Below are positions 19,299-27,858 of a stretch of DNA of 64,000 nucleotides, piece after piece. Position 1 is the first letter of the stretch; each line of letters begins with the position of its first letter. Position numbers and translations under genes: made by a program. A model generated the notes under the pieces. It was not told the origin of the DNA, made no database searches, and saw only the letters and a program-made list of their open reading frames with translations. Location of the stretch: NCBI GenBank assembly GCA_946480445.1, contig CAMLJN010000002.1, positions 310,001 to 374,000 on the forward strand. The letters run 5' to 3'. This stretch comes from an uncultured Buttiauxella sp. GTDB lineage: Bacteria > Pseudomonadota > Gammaproteobacteria > Enterobacterales > Enterobacteriaceae.

Positions 19299-20285
19299 AT
19301 GTCACACATAGATTTACAGCCGGGTTTTGACTTTCAACAGGCAGGCAAAGACGTCCTTCATATTGAACGTGAAGGCCTGGCCCAGCTCGATCGCTACATC
19401 AACGCTGATTTCTCTCAGGCGTGTGAGAAGATATTTTATTGCTCCGGCAAAGTCGTCGTCATGGGCATGGGGAAATCCGGGCATATCGGGAAGAAAATGG
19501 CCGCGACCTTCGCCAGCACCGGTACGCCTGCGTTCTTTGTTCATCCTGGTGAAGCAAGCCACGGAGATTTGGGTATGGTTACCGCCCAGGACGTGGTGAT
19601 TGCCATTTCAAACTCCGGCGAATCCAACGAAATCCTCGCGCTGATCCCGGTCCTGAAACGACTTCAGGTTCCGCTTATCTGCATGACGAGCCGCCCTGAA
19701 AGCGCGATGGGCCGCGCGGCCGATATCCACCTGTGTATTAAGGTGCCGCAGGAAGCCTGCCCGCTGGGTCTGGCTCCTACGACCAGCACCACGGCTACTC
19801 TGGTGATGGGCGATGCGCTGGCCGTGGCGCTGCTGAAAGCACGCGGCTTTACTCAGGAAGATTTTGCTCTCTCCCATCCCGGTGGCGCACTGGGACGTAA
19901 ACTGTTATTGCGTGTGAACGATATAATGCACAGCGGCGATGATATCCCGCACGTCAGTAAAGAGGCCTCTTTGCGGGATGCTCTGCTGGAAATCACCCGC
20001 AAAAACATGGGCATGACGGTCATCTGTGACGACCTGATGAAAATCGAAGGCATCTTTACCGACGGCGATTTACGCCGCGTCTTTGATATGGGCGTCGATT
20101 TGCACACCCTGAATATTGCCGATGTGATGACACCCGGCGGGGTTCGCGTACGTCCAGGTACGCTGGCCGTCGATGCCCTGAACCTGATGCAATCCCGCCA
20201 TATCACCTCAGTGCTGGTTGCCGATGGCGACCAGCTGCTCGGTGTGGTACATATGCACGATATGCTACGCGCAGGCGTGGTTTAA
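19299..20285 (+). CDS. kdsD: D-arabinose 5-phosphate isomerase KdsD
   Basis: KdsD converts ribulose 5-phosphate to arabinose 5-phosphate, the first step of Kdo synthesis for LPS. The 328-residue product has an N-terminal SIS domain (about 40-180) with GMGKSGHIGKKMAATFASTG, the catalytic-site HPGEASHGDLGM, and SNSGESNE. Two C-terminal CBS domains (about 210-270 and 275-328) follow. The start at MSHIDLQPGF matches E. coli; earlier in-frame codons overlap yrbG. It is followed after 16 bases by kdsC, which acts later in the same pathway. Confidence 0.96.
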   Translation: MSHIDLQPGFDFQQAGKDVLHIEREGLAQLDRYINADFSQACEKIFYCSGKVVVMGMGKSGHIGKKMAATFASTGTPAFFVHPGEASHGDLGMVTAQDVVIAISNSGESNEILALIPVLKRLQVPLICMTSRPESAMGRAADIHLCIKVPQEACPLGLAPTTSTTATLVMGDALAVALLKARGFTQEDFALSHPGGALGRKLLLRVNDIMHSGDDIPHVSKEASLRDALLEITRKNMGMTVICDDLMKIEGIFTDGDLRRVFDMGVDLHTLNIADVMTPGGVRVRPGTLAVDALNLMQSRHITSVLVADGDQLLGVVHMHDMLRAGVV

Positions 20286-20301
20286 CAAAGGATTAGAATG
20301 A

Positions 20302-20868
20302 ATGAGTAACCCTGAAGCGTCGCTCGACACCTGCTATGGGCCAGTGAGCGCGCGCGTGATGGAGCGGGCAGCCCGCGTGCGCCTGCTTATTCTGGATGTT
20401 GACGGCGTCATGTCTGATGGCCTGATTTATATGGGCAACAGCGGCGAAGAGCTGAAAGCCTTTAACGTGCGCGACGGCTATGGCATTCGCTGCGCCCTGA
20501 CTTCCGGCATTGAAGTCGCCATTATCACCGGCCGCAAAGCAAAACTGCTGGTCGATCGCTGTGAGACATTAGGCATTTCCCATCTTTATCAAGGTCAGTC
20601 AGATAAGCTGCTGGCGTTTCGCGATCTGTTGGATAAACTCGCCCTGACACCCGATCAAGTGGCCTATATTGGCGACGATCTTATCGACTGGCCGGTGATG
20701 GAAAAAGTCGGGTTAAGCGTGGCCGTGGCCGATGCGCACCCGTTGCTGACCCCGCGCGCGGATTATGTTACCCGCATTAACGGCGGGCGCGGCGCGGTCC
20801 GTGAAGTTTGCGATCTGTTATTATTGGCGCAGGGAAAGCTTGATGAGGCCAAAGGGCTATCCATATGA
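20302..20868 (+). CDS. kdsC: Kdo 8-phosphate phosphatase KdsC
   Basis: KdsC removes phosphate from Kdo 8-phosphate to give free Kdo. The 188-residue HAD-family (C0 subclass) enzyme has the nucleophile and acid/base aspartates D32 and D34 in LILDVDGVMSDG, TGRKAK as motif II-III region, and GDDLIDWPVM as motif IV. The protein acts as a tetramer in E. coli. Its stop overlaps the lptC start by 4 bases (ATGA), coupling Kdo synthesis to LPS export genes. Confidence 0.96.
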   Translation: MSNPEASLDTCYGPVSARVMERAARVRLLILDVDGVMSDGLIYMGNSGEELKAFNVRDGYGIRCALTSGIEVAIITGRKAKLLVDRCETLGISHLYQGQSDKLLAFRDLLDKLALTPDQVAYIGDDLIDWPVMEKVGLSVAVADAHPLLTPRADYVTRINGGRGAVREVCDLLLLAQGKLDEAKGLSI

Positions 20869-21440
20869 GTAAAACAAGGCGTTGGGTTATTATTCTGCTT
20901 TCGCTGGTGGCGCTGGTGCTTATCGGCATTAATCTTGCCGATAAAGACATCGTCGCGCCGGTTAACGTCAATAATAACGAGCCAACCTATAAGAGCGAGC
21001 ACTCCACAACGGTTGTTTACAACCCCGTAGGGGCGCTGAATTATCGTCTGGTGGCTGAGCACGTTGAATATTTCGCGGATACGGCCATTTCATGGTTCAC
21101 CAACCCGGTGATGACGCAGTACGATGAAAACAAAGTTGCCACCTGGTCATTACGGGCGGATCGCGCCAAACTGACTAATGACCGGATGCTTTATCTGTAT
21201 GGCAATGTTGTTCTCACGGCTCTGACGCCCGATTCGCAGTTACGCAAAATTACCACAGACAATGCGCAGGTTAACTTGATCACTCAGGATGTTGCCTCAG
21301 ATGATTTAGTGACGCTGTACGGTACCAGCTTTAACTCCAGCGGCCTGAAAATGCGTGGAAATTTACGCAGCAAAAACGCCGAGCTGATTGAAAAGGTTAG
21401 AACATCCTATGAAATCCAGAATAAACAAACTCAGCCTTAA
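20865..21440 (+). CDS. lptC: LPS export protein LptC
   Basis: LptC is the bitopic inner-membrane subunit that receives LPS from LptB2FG and hands it to LptA. The 191-residue protein has one N-terminal transmembrane helix (about residues 7-24) and a periplasmic beta-jellyroll with YRLVAEHVEYFADTAISWF and LTNDRMLYLYGNV. Its 3' end overlaps the lptA start by 32 bases, as is typical, implying coupled translation. Confidence 0.95.
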   Translation: MSKTRRWVIILLSLVALVLIGINLADKDIVAPVNVNNNEPTYKSEHSTTVVYNPVGALNYRLVAEHVEYFADTAISWFTNPVMTQYDENKVATWSLRADRAKLTNDRMLYLYGNVVLTALTPDSQLRKITTDNAQVNLITQDVASDDLVTLYGTSFNSSGLKMRGNLRSKNAELIEKVRTSYEIQNKQTQP

Positions 21441-21960
21441 TCTCGTCCTGACCAGCACGCTTCTGGCCGCCAGCTTTTCGGCCTTTGCACTGACCGGGGA
21501 TACCGAGAAACCTATTCATATCGAATCAGATCAGCAGTCGCTGGATATGCAGGGCAACGTCGTAACCTTCACCGGCAACGTGGTGGTGACCCAGGGCAGC
21601 ATCAAGATCAACGCCGATAAAGTCGTGGTGACTCGTCCGGGTGGCGAACAAGGCAAAGAGGTCATCGACGGCTTCGGTAAACCGGCCACGTTCTACCAGA
21701 TGCAGGACAGCGGGAAACCGGTAAAAGGCCACGCCTCTAAAATGCACTATGAACTGCAAAATGATTTTGTGGTGCTGACCGGCGATGCGTTCCTGGAACA
21801 GCTCGACAGCAACATCAAAGGCGACAAGATCACCTATCTGGTTAAAGAGCAAAAAATGCAGGCCTTCAGCGACAAAGGCAAGCGCGTGACCACGATTCTG
21901 GTGCCGTCACAATTGCAGAAAAAAGATGGCCAGGCGCCGGCCGCTAAAAAGAGTAACTAA
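21409..21960 (+). CDS. lptA: Periplasmic LPS bridge protein LptA
   Basis: LptA polymerises head-to-tail to form the periplasmic bridge that carries LPS to LptDE. The 183-residue precursor has a cleavable signal (LVLTSTLLAASFSAFA) followed by the mature start LTGDTEKPIHIES. The OstA-like beta-jellyroll includes GNVVTFTGNVVVTQGSIKIN. I start at MKSRINKLSLNL (21409), which gives a proper signal peptide; the in-frame ATG at 21388 adds MKRLEHP. LptB follows after 6 bases. Confidence 0.95.
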   Translation: MKSRINKLSLNLVLTSTLLAASFSAFALTGDTEKPIHIESDQQSLDMQGNVVTFTGNVVVTQGSIKINADKVVVTRPGGEQGKEVIDGFGKPATFYQMQDSGKPVKGHASKMHYELQNDFVVLTGDAFLEQLDSNIKGDKITYLVKEQKMQAFSDKGKRVTTILVPSQLQKKDGQAPAAKKSN

Positions 21961-21966
21961 TTCGTT

Positions 21967-22692
21967 ATGGCAACTTTAATCGCGAAAAACCTCGCCAAGG
22001 CCTATAAGGGCCGCCGCGTGGTGGAAGACGTGAGTCTGACCGTTAAATCCGGCGAAATTGTCGGTCTGCTCGGGCCAAACGGCGCGGGGAAAACAACGAC
22101 TTTTTACATGGTCGTAGGCATAGTACCGCGTGATGCGGGCAGCATCGTCATTGATGATGAAGATATCAGTATGCTGCCGCTGCACGCACGCGCGCGCCGT
22201 GGTATCGGCTATCTGCCGCAGGAAGCCTCGATTTTCCGCCGTCTGAGCGTGTTCGATAACCTGATGGCCGTGCTGCAAATCCGTGATGACCTTACCGCCG
22301 AGCAACGTGACGATCGCGCCAATGAGCTGATGGAAGAGTTCCACATCGAGCATCTGCGTAACAGCCTGGGGCAGTCGCTGTCCGGCGGGGAACGCCGCCG
22401 TGTGGAAATTGCCCGCGCGCTGGCCGCCAATCCAAAATTTATTCTGCTGGATGAACCTTTTGCTGGCGTTGACCCCATTTCCGTTATCGACATCAAGCGT
22501 ATCATCGAGCATTTACGCGACAGCGGGCTTGGGGTGCTGATTACTGACCATAACGTACGCGAAACGCTGGCCGTCTGTGAACGCGCCTACATCGTGAGCC
22601 AGGGGCACCTCATCGCCCACGGCACGCCGGGGGAAATCCTGGAAGATGAACATGTTAAGCGCGTCTATCTGGGCGAAGAGTTCAGACTCTGA
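21967..22692 (+). CDS. lptB: LPS export ATPase LptB
   Basis: LptB is the dimeric ATPase of the LptB2FG transporter that extracts LPS from the inner membrane. The 241-residue product shows Walker [10 protein letters not shown] (about residues 36-44), Q-loop [13 protein letters not shown], signature [15 protein letters not shown], Walker [14 protein letters not shown] and H-loop TDHNVRE. LptF and LptG are not in this window, as in E. coli where they are unlinked. rpoN starts 48 bases downstream. Confidence 0.97.
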   Translation: MATLIAKNLAKAYKGRRVVEDVSLTVKSGEIVGLLGPNGAGKTTTFYMVVGIVPRDAGSIVIDDEDISMLPLHARARRGIGYLPQEASIFRRLSVFDNLMAVLQIRDDLTAEQRDDRANELMEEFHIEHLRNSLGQSLSGGERRRVEIARALAANPKFILLDEPFAGVDPISVIDIKRIIEHLRDSGLGVLITDHNVRETLAVCERAYIVSQGHLIAHGTPGEILEDEHVKRVYLGEEFRL

Positions 22693-22740
22693 TAGGGTAG
22701 GAAGCATCGACCGGTCTACGTGGGGACGCTCTCTCTGAAT

Positions 22741-24174
22741 ATGAAGCAAGGTTTGCAATTACGGCTTAGCCAACAACTTGCTATGACGCCGCAGCTACAG
22801 CAGGCCATCCGCCTGTTGCAGCTCTCGACGCTGGAGCTACAGCAGGAACTTCAGCAGGCGCTGGAGAATAACCCGCTGCTTGAGCAAACCGACCCGCATG
22901 AAGAGATCGACACTCAGGAAACTCGCGAAGACGAAGCGCTGGACACCCGTGAAGCGCTTGAACAAAAAGAGATGCCTGACGAACTCCCGCTGGATACGAG
23001 CTGGGATGAAATCTATACCGCAGGCACCCCTTCCGGCACAGGTTCAGACTACATTGACGATGAGCTGCCGGTTTACCAGGGCGAAACCACCCAGTCGCTG
23101 CAGGATTACCTGATGTGGCAGGTGGATCTGACGCCCTTTACCGATACCGATACCGCCATTGCCACCTCCATTGTGGACGCCGTTGATGAAACGGGTTATC
23201 TGACCGTCACGCTGGAAGAAATTCTCGAAAGCATGGGCAATGACGATGTCAGCCTTGAAGAAGTGGAGGCGGTGCTCAAGCGCATTCAGCGTTTTGATCC
23301 GGTCGGCGTGGCCGCGCGCGATCTGCGTGACTGCCTGCTCATTCAGCTTTCCCAGTATGACAAAGAAACCCCCTGGCTGAACGAAGCCCGTCTGATTGTC
23401 AGCGAACATCTGGATCTACTCGCCAATCACGATTTCCGTAGTCTGATGCGCGTCACCCGCCTTAAAGAAGACGTTCTCAAAGAGGCGATGTGCCTGATCC
23501 AGTCGCTGGACCCACGCCCGGGGCAGTCCATTCAAACCGGTGAACCAGAGTATGTGATCCCCGATGTGCTGGTACGTAAAGCCCAGGGACATTGGACCGT
23601 AGAGCTCAATTCGGATAGCATTCCACGCCTGAAAATAAATCAGCAGTACGCCGCGCTGGGAAGCAGCAGCAGAAACGACAGCGATTCGCAGTATATTCGT
23701 AGCAATCTGCAGGAGGCGAAGTGGCTTATCAAAAGTCTGGAAAGCCGCAACGATACGCTGCTGCGCGTCAGCCGCCGCATCGTTGAACAGCAGCAAGGTT
23801 TTTTTGAGCACGGCGAAGAACACATGAAGCCGATGGTGCTGGCGGATATCGCGCAGGCCGTGGAGATGCATGAATCCACAATCTCGCGCGTGACCACGCA
23901 GAAGTATTTGCACAGCCCGCGCGGCATTTTTGAACTGAAGTATTTCTTCTCAAGCCATGTGAATACCGAGGGCGGCGGCGAAGCCTCGTCTACGGCGATA
24001 CGTGCGCTGGTGAAGAAGTTAATTGCTGCGGAAAACCCCGTGAAGCCGCTGAGCGACAGCAAGTTAACAACAATGCTGTCCGAACAGGGTATTATGGTGG
24101 CACGCCGCACGGTTGCGAAGTACCGAGAGTCTTTATCCATACCACCGTCAAATCAGCGTAAACAGCTGATGTGA
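22741..24174 (+). CDS. rpoN: RNA polymerase sigma-54 factor RpoN
   Basis: RpoN directs RNA polymerase to -24/-12 promoters that need ATP-dependent activators, including nitrogen-assimilation genes. The product has 477 residues, as in E. coli. The glutamine/leucine-rich region I (about 1-50) binds activators, and an acidic region II follows. The core-binding region is central, the helix-turn-helix lies at about 367-386 ([14 protein letters not shown]), and the RpoN box [10 protein letters not shown] is near residue 455. I start at [12 protein letters not shown]; the earlier in-frame codon at 22720 adds seven non-family residues. Confidence 0.97.
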   Translation: MKQGLQLRLSQQLAMTPQLQQAIRLLQLSTLELQQELQQALENNPLLEQTDPHEEIDTQETREDEALDTREALEQKEMPDELPLDTSWDEIYTAGTPSGTGSDYIDDELPVYQGETTQSLQDYLMWQVDLTPFTDTDTAIATSIVDAVDETGYLTVTLEEILESMGNDDVSLEEVEAVLKRIQRFDPVGVAARDLRDCLLIQLSQYDKETPWLNEARLIVSEHLDLLANHDFRSLMRVTRLKEDVLKEAMCLIQSLDPRPGQSIQTGEPEYVIPDVLVRKAQGHWTVELNSDSIPRLKINQQYAALGSSSRNDSDSQYIRSNLQEAKWLIKSLESRNDTLLRVSRRIVEQQQGFFEHGEEHMKPMVLADIAQAVEMHESTISRVTTQKYLHSPRGIFELKYFFSSHVNTEGGGEASSTAIRALVKKLIAAENPVKPLSDSKLTTMLSEQGIMVARRTVAKYRESLSIPPSNQRKQLM

Positions 24175-24196
24175 CTTAACTGATAAGGAAGACACT

Positions 24197-24484
24197 ATGC
24201 AGCTCAACATTACCGGACAAAACGTCGAGATCACGGACGCCCTACGCGATTTTGTGAACGCGAAATTTGCCAAACTGGAGCAGTACTTCGAACGCATTAA
24301 TCAGGTCTATATTGTGTTAAAAGTGGAGAAAGTCACCCACCTTGCCGATGCTACGCTGCACGTAAACGGGGGTGAGTTACATGCCAGTGCCGAAGGCCAG
24401 GACATGTACGCAGCCATTGACGGCCTCATTGATAAACTGGCTCGTCAGTTAACCAAACATAAAGATAAACTAAAACAACATTGA
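24197..24484 (+). CDS. hpf: Ribosome hibernation promoting factor HPF
   Basis: HPF binds the 30S decoding region in stationary phase and promotes 100S ribosome dimers. The 95-residue short form has the beta-alpha-beta-beta-beta-alpha fold with MQLNITGQNVEITDALR and HVNGGELHASAEGQDMYAA. The basic C-terminal helix is KLARQLTKHKDKLKQH. It lacks the long-HPF dimerisation domain, as expected when RMF does the dimerisation. Placement between rpoN and ptsN is conserved. Confidence 0.95.
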   Translation: MQLNITGQNVEITDALRDFVNAKFAKLEQYFERINQVYIVLKVEKVTHLADATLHVNGGELHASAEGQDMYAAIDGLIDKLARQLTKHKDKLKQH

Positions 24485-24510
24485 TAGTCCGAGTATCTGT
24501 TAACGCCTCG

Positions 24511-24541
24511 ACGGCTCGTTGTCCCAAGGTCAACGGGCCGT
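24511..24541 (+). terminator. Hairpin between hpf and ptsN (weak terminator or processing site)
   Basis: ACGGCTCGTTG/CAACGGGCCGT forms an 11-base stem with one G-T pair and a 9-base loop. There is no T run, so it may attenuate or stabilise the transcript rather than end it. It lies 29 bases before the ptsN start. Confidence 0.45.
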
Positions 24542-24569
24542 TAGCATAACAGGGTGCTTAGGTGAACTT

Positions 24570-25061
24570 ATGATGAACAACGATTCCGTTCTACAGCTTA
24601 GTAATGTCCTTAACCAGGAATGTACCCGCACTGGTGTCCATTGCCAGAGCAAAAAACGCGCTCTGGAAATCATCAGCGAACTGGCCGCTAAACAGCTCGG
24701 CCTGCCACCGCAAGTCGTGTTTGAAGCGGTACTGACGCGCGAGCGTATGGGAAGTACCGGCATTGGTAATGGCATTGCCATTCCACACGGTAAGCTTGAA
24801 GAAGACACGCTACGCGCCGTGGGGGTCTTTATTCAGCTGGAAACCCCTATCGCTTTCGATGCCATTGATAACCAGCCTGTCGACCTGCTGTTTGCCCTGC
24901 TGGTGCCTGCCGATCAGACCAAAACACATTTGCACACTCTGTCACTGGTGGCAAAACGCCTGGCGGACAAAACCATTTGCCGCCGCCTGCGGGCAGCGCA
25001 AAGCGATGAAGAGCTCTATCAGATCATTACCGATACTGAAACCGGTAGTGAAAGTGAATAA
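24570..25061 (+). CDS. ptsN: Nitrogen PTS enzyme IIA PtsN
   Basis: PtsN (EIIA-Ntr) is the terminal phosphoacceptor of the nitrogen-related phosphotransferase chain PtsP-Npr-PtsN and regulates potassium transport and other targets. The 163-residue product carries the phosphorylated histidine H73 in [12 protein letters not shown]. Conserved flanking blocks include [12 protein letters not shown] and [18 protein letters not shown] start at the first of two adjacent ATGs (24570), which gives the E. coli length; the frame opens earlier at 24519 in the hairpin region. Npr, its donor, is two genes downstream. Confidence 0.95.
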   Translation: MMNNDSVLQLSNVLNQECTRTGVHCQSKKRALEIISELAAKQLGLPPQVVFEAVLTRERMGSTGIGNGIAIPHGKLEEDTLRAVGVFIQLETPIAFDAIDNQPVDLLFALLVPADQTKTHLHTLSLVAKRLADKTICRRLRAAQSDEELYQIITDTETGSESE

Positions 25062-25114
25062 TCTTGCCGTGGCAGCAGCCCTGCCACGGTTCGATCAGTC
25101 GGGGGAATGATTAC

Positions 25115-25969
25115 ATGGTGCTGATGATAGTCAGCGGCCGCTCTGGTTCAGGGAAGTCTGTAGCCTTGCGTGCACTGGAAGATATGGGGGTTTACTGTGT
25201 CGATAACCTGCCAGTCGTCTTGCTACCGGAACTGGCGAAAACCCTTGCGGAACGCAATATATCCGCAGCGGTGAGCATTGACGTACGTAACATGCCGGAA
25301 AACCCGGAGATTTTTGAGCAGGCGATGACCAACCTGCCGGAGGCATTCTCCCCGCAGCTGCTGTTCCTCGATGCCGACCGTAACACGCTTATCCGCCGTT
25401 ACAGCGACACACGACGCCTGCATCCGCTGTCGAGCAAGAATCTGTCGCTGGAAAGCGCCATTGACGAAGAAAGCGATTTGCTTGAGCCGCTGAAGTCCCG
25501 TGCGGATCTGATCATCGACACCTCGGAAATGTCCGTCCACGAGCTGGCAGAAATGCTGCGGACGCGCCTGCTGGGCAAACGCGAGCGTGAACTGACGATG
25601 GTGTTTGAGTCCTTTGGCTTCAAGCACGGCATTCCAATAGATGCCGATTACGTATTTGACGTTCGTTTCCTGCCGAACCCGCACTGGGATCCAAAGCTGC
25701 GTCCGATGACCGGCCTGGATCGTCCCGTAGCCGCGTTCCTCGACAGACACACAGAAGTTCACAATTTTATCTACCAGACCCGCAGCTATCTTGAGCTATG
25801 GTTACCGATGCTGGAAACCAATAACCGTAGCTACCTGACCGTGGCCATTGGCTGTACGGGCGGTAAGCACCGTTCGGTTTATATCGCCGAGCAGCTGGCC
25901 GACTACTTCCGCTCTCGCGGTAAGAACGTTCAGTCCCGTCACCGCACGCTGGAAAAACGTAAAACATGA
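25115..25969 (+). CDS. rapZ: RNase adapter protein RapZ
   Basis: RapZ senses glucosamine 6-phosphate and delivers the small RNA GlmZ to RNase E, controlling glmS and cell-envelope precursor supply. The 284-residue product has Walker A GRSGSGKS (residues 8-15), [11 protein letters not shown] in the N-terminal kinase-like domain, and the C-terminal effector domain with [14 protein letters not shown]. The basic tail [11 protein letters not shown] resembles an RNA-binding end. The frame opens at 25064 but MVLMIVSG (25115) is the family start. The stop overlaps npr by 4 bases. Confidence 0.95.
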   Translation: MVLMIVSGRSGSGKSVALRALEDMGVYCVDNLPVVLLPELAKTLAERNISAAVSIDVRNMPENPEIFEQAMTNLPEAFSPQLLFLDADRNTLIRRYSDTRRLHPLSSKNLSLESAIDEESDLLEPLKSRADLIIDTSEMSVHELAEMLRTRLLGKRERELTMVFESFGFKHGIPIDADYVFDVRFLPNPHWDPKLRPMTGLDRPVAAFLDRHTEVHNFIYQTRSYLELWLPMLETNNRSYLTVAIGCTGGKHRSVYIAEQLADYFRSRGKNVQSRHRTLEKRKT

Positions 25970-26238
25970 CCGTAAAACATACCGTTGAGATCACCAATAA
26001 GCTGGGCATGCATGCGCGCCCGGCCATGAAACTGTTTGAGCTGGTGCAAAGCTTTAATGCAGAAGTGATGCTACGGAATGAAGCGGGCACCGAGGCGGAA
26101 GCCAGCAGCGTAATCGCGCTGTTGATGCTGGATTCCGCCAAGGGCGGGCAAATCGAGATTGAAGTCACCGGCCCGCAGGAAGAGCAGGCGCTGGCAGCCG
26201 TAATTGCACTGTTCAACGCCGGGTTTGACGAAGACTAG
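25966..26238 (+). CDS. npr: Phosphocarrier protein Npr
   Basis: Npr (PtsO) is the HPr paralogue of the nitrogen PTS, passing phosphate from PtsP to PtsN. The 90-residue product has the phosphorylatable H16 in [13 protein letters not shown] and a Ser-containing [14 protein letters not shown] segment like HPr. It overlaps rapZ by 4 bases. The next gene, mtgA, is convergent and begins after a single base; E. coli has yrbL in this position. Confidence 0.95.
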   Translation: MTVKHTVEITNKLGMHARPAMKLFELVQSFNAEVMLRNEAGTEAEASSVIALLMLDSAKGGQIEIEVTGPQEEQALAAVIALFNAGFDED

Positions 26239-26239
26239 C

Positions 26240-26968
26240 TCACTTTAAATCATGCTGCGCGAGGAAGGACTCGCCCCCCAGCTGGCGCATCTGCCGCAGA
26301 ATCCATTGCTGACGCTGGCGCACATAGCCTGAAGGCGCCCCCGCTTTAAAGCGAATGGGATTAGGGAGCACGGCGGCGAGCAAAGCGGCCTCAGAGGCTG
26401 ACAGGCGACTTGCAGGTTTACGGAAATAACGCTGCGCCGCGGCTTCCACACCAAAGGTGCCTTCCCCAAACTCCGCGATATTCAGATATACCGTCAGAAT
26501 ACGACGCTTTGTCCACACCGCTTCCATCCCAACCGTTAAGCCTGCTTCCAGCCCCTTGCGTACCCAGCTGCGGCCGTCCCACAAAAACAGGTTTTTAGCG
26601 GTCTGCTGCGAAAGCGTGGACGCCCCGCGAATGCGAGTTTCATTGCGCCCGTTATGGGAAATCGCTTTTTCAATCGAGGCCATATCAAACCCCCAGTGGT
26701 CGGGGAATTTTTGATCTTCTGCGGCCATCACCGCAAGCGGCATCCAGGAAGAAATCTCATCCATGCTCACCCAGTCCGAATGGGCCACATAGCCAAAATT
26801 CCCCGTCAGCCAGGCGCTGATTTGTCGCTCGGCCATCACCGCCGAAAACGGAACGGGCAGAAAGCTAAAGAGAAGAATGCCTGCAATCCACAGCCCGGCT
26901 ATCGCCAGCCCAACGCGTAAAAACCAGCGCCTGATGAATCGCCAGGGCGCGAAACGCCCTTTCTTCAT
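26240..26968 (-). CDS. mtgA: Monofunctional peptidoglycan glycosyltransferase MtgA
   Basis: MtgA polymerises lipid II into glycan strands at the periplasmic face and is recruited to the divisome in E. coli. The 242-residue product has one N-terminal transmembrane anchor (about residues 18-38) and a GT51 domain with catalytic E84 in [15 protein letters not shown]. Further motifs are [15 protein letters not shown] and [17 protein letters not shown]. No transpeptidase domain is present. It overlaps the 3' end of elbB by 4 bases on the same strand. Confidence 0.95.
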   Translation of the reverse strand: MKKGRFAPWRFIRRWFLRVGLAIAGLWIAGILLFSFLPVPFSAVMAERQISAWLTGNFGYVAHSDWVSMDEISSWMPLAVMAAEDQKFPDHWGFDMASIEKAISHNGRNETRIRGASTLSQQTAKNLFLWDGRSWVRKGLEAGLTVGMEAVWTKRRILTVYLNIAEFGEGTFGVEAAAQRYFRKPASRLSASEAALLAAVLPNPIRFKAGAPSGYVRQRQQWILRQMRQLGGESFLAQHDLK

Positions 26969-27618
26969 GCGCTGAGATCCAGCACGCGAGCCACCAGTTT
27001 CTCGATGCCTGCCGCCGCCTCATCAATGCGGGTTGCCAGCATATAGGCTGGGGTGGTGACCACTTTATGATCTTCATCGACCACAATGTCCTCCACCGGG
27101 CAGGGAATATGCTCCGCCCCCATCTCCTCCAGCATTTCCGCCAGATCGATGTCCGTGCCGATGGTCAGACGCACCGGCATAGGGAGGATTTTTGGCAACA
27201 TGGCTGGTGCGATGCACATAAAGCCCAGCGGCTTGCCCTGCTCGTGAAGCTCACGCGTTAAACGACGCAGCTCGCCGTCAACCTGGCAGGCAATGCCCGT
27301 CGCGGCAAAATCGCTGAGATTTTTAGCTGCGCCGAACCCGCCGGGAACAATCAGCGCATCCAGCTCAGCGGCACGGGCTTCGGCCAAAGGTGTTATCACC
27401 CCGCGGGTGATTCGTGCGGCCTCCACAAGGATATTTCGTGTCTCGCTGGCCTGCTCATTGCTGAGATGATTGATAACTTCTGCTTGAGTTTTATCGGGCG
27501 CAAAACAGACGGCCTCCGCTCCCGCGCGGGCCAGCGCCAGAAGGGTAATGACCGCCTCATGGATTTCGCTGCCATCGTAGACGCCACAACCGCTGAGCAC
27601 CACTCCAACTTTCTTCAT
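26965..27618 (-). CDS. elbB: Glyoxalase/DJ-1-like protein ElbB
   Basis: ElbB is a DJ-1/PfpI-superfamily protein of 217 residues. The E. coli protein shows glyoxalase activity in vitro and was linked to isoprenoid synthesis. The likely nucleophile is C135 in [10 protein letters not shown], with [15 protein letters not shown] near the N-terminus and [16 protein letters not shown] forming the pocket. I start at ATG 27618, since AAGGAT lies 7 bases upstream and the N-terminus [10 protein letters not shown] matches the family. Two in-frame ATGs just upstream (from 27639) are less well placed. Confidence 0.93.
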   Translation of the reverse strand: MKKVGVVLSGCGVYDGSEIHEAVITLLALARAGAEAVCFAPDKTQAEVINHLSNEQASETRNILVEAARITRGVITPLAEARAAELDALIVPGGFGAAKNLSDFAATGIACQVDGELRRLTRELHEQGKPLGFMCIAPAMLPKILPMPVRLTIGTDIDLAEMLEEMGAEHIPCPVEDIVVDEDHKVVTTPAYMLATRIDEAAAGIEKLVARVLDLSA

Positions 27619-27736
27619 AAGGTCTATCCTTTTCATCATGCGACCCCCTTATCGGGCAGAATAATTTGGCCGCTATGGTTCACACATTTTACTGAATCAA
27701 GTAACAAAGCTGATAAGATTTGCTATCTTATTGCCT

Positions 27737-27858
27737 GAGCAACCCGCGATTTGCAGGTTGTGCCGCCTGATGACAACCAATAACTCCCCGGTGCAACCTA
27801 AGCTTCCCTGGTGTTGGCGCAGTCTTCGCGCACCCCGGTTTATCCGGGGTCATTTTTT
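27737..27858 (+). ncRNA. arcZ: Small regulatory RNA ArcZ
   Basis: ArcZ is an Hfq-binding small RNA that activates rpoS and represses many mRNAs. Its 3' portion here closely matches E. coli ArcZ as I recall it, including the seed CCCTGGTGTTGGCGCAGT and the terminator stem ACCCCGG/CCGGGGT followed by T6. The 5' half is divergent. A -10 like TATCTT at 27724-27729 predicts a start near 27737 and a length of about 122 bases, close to the 121 of E. coli. It lies between elbB and arcB on the opposite strand, and its last bases are antisense to the arcB stop codon. Confidence 0.88.
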
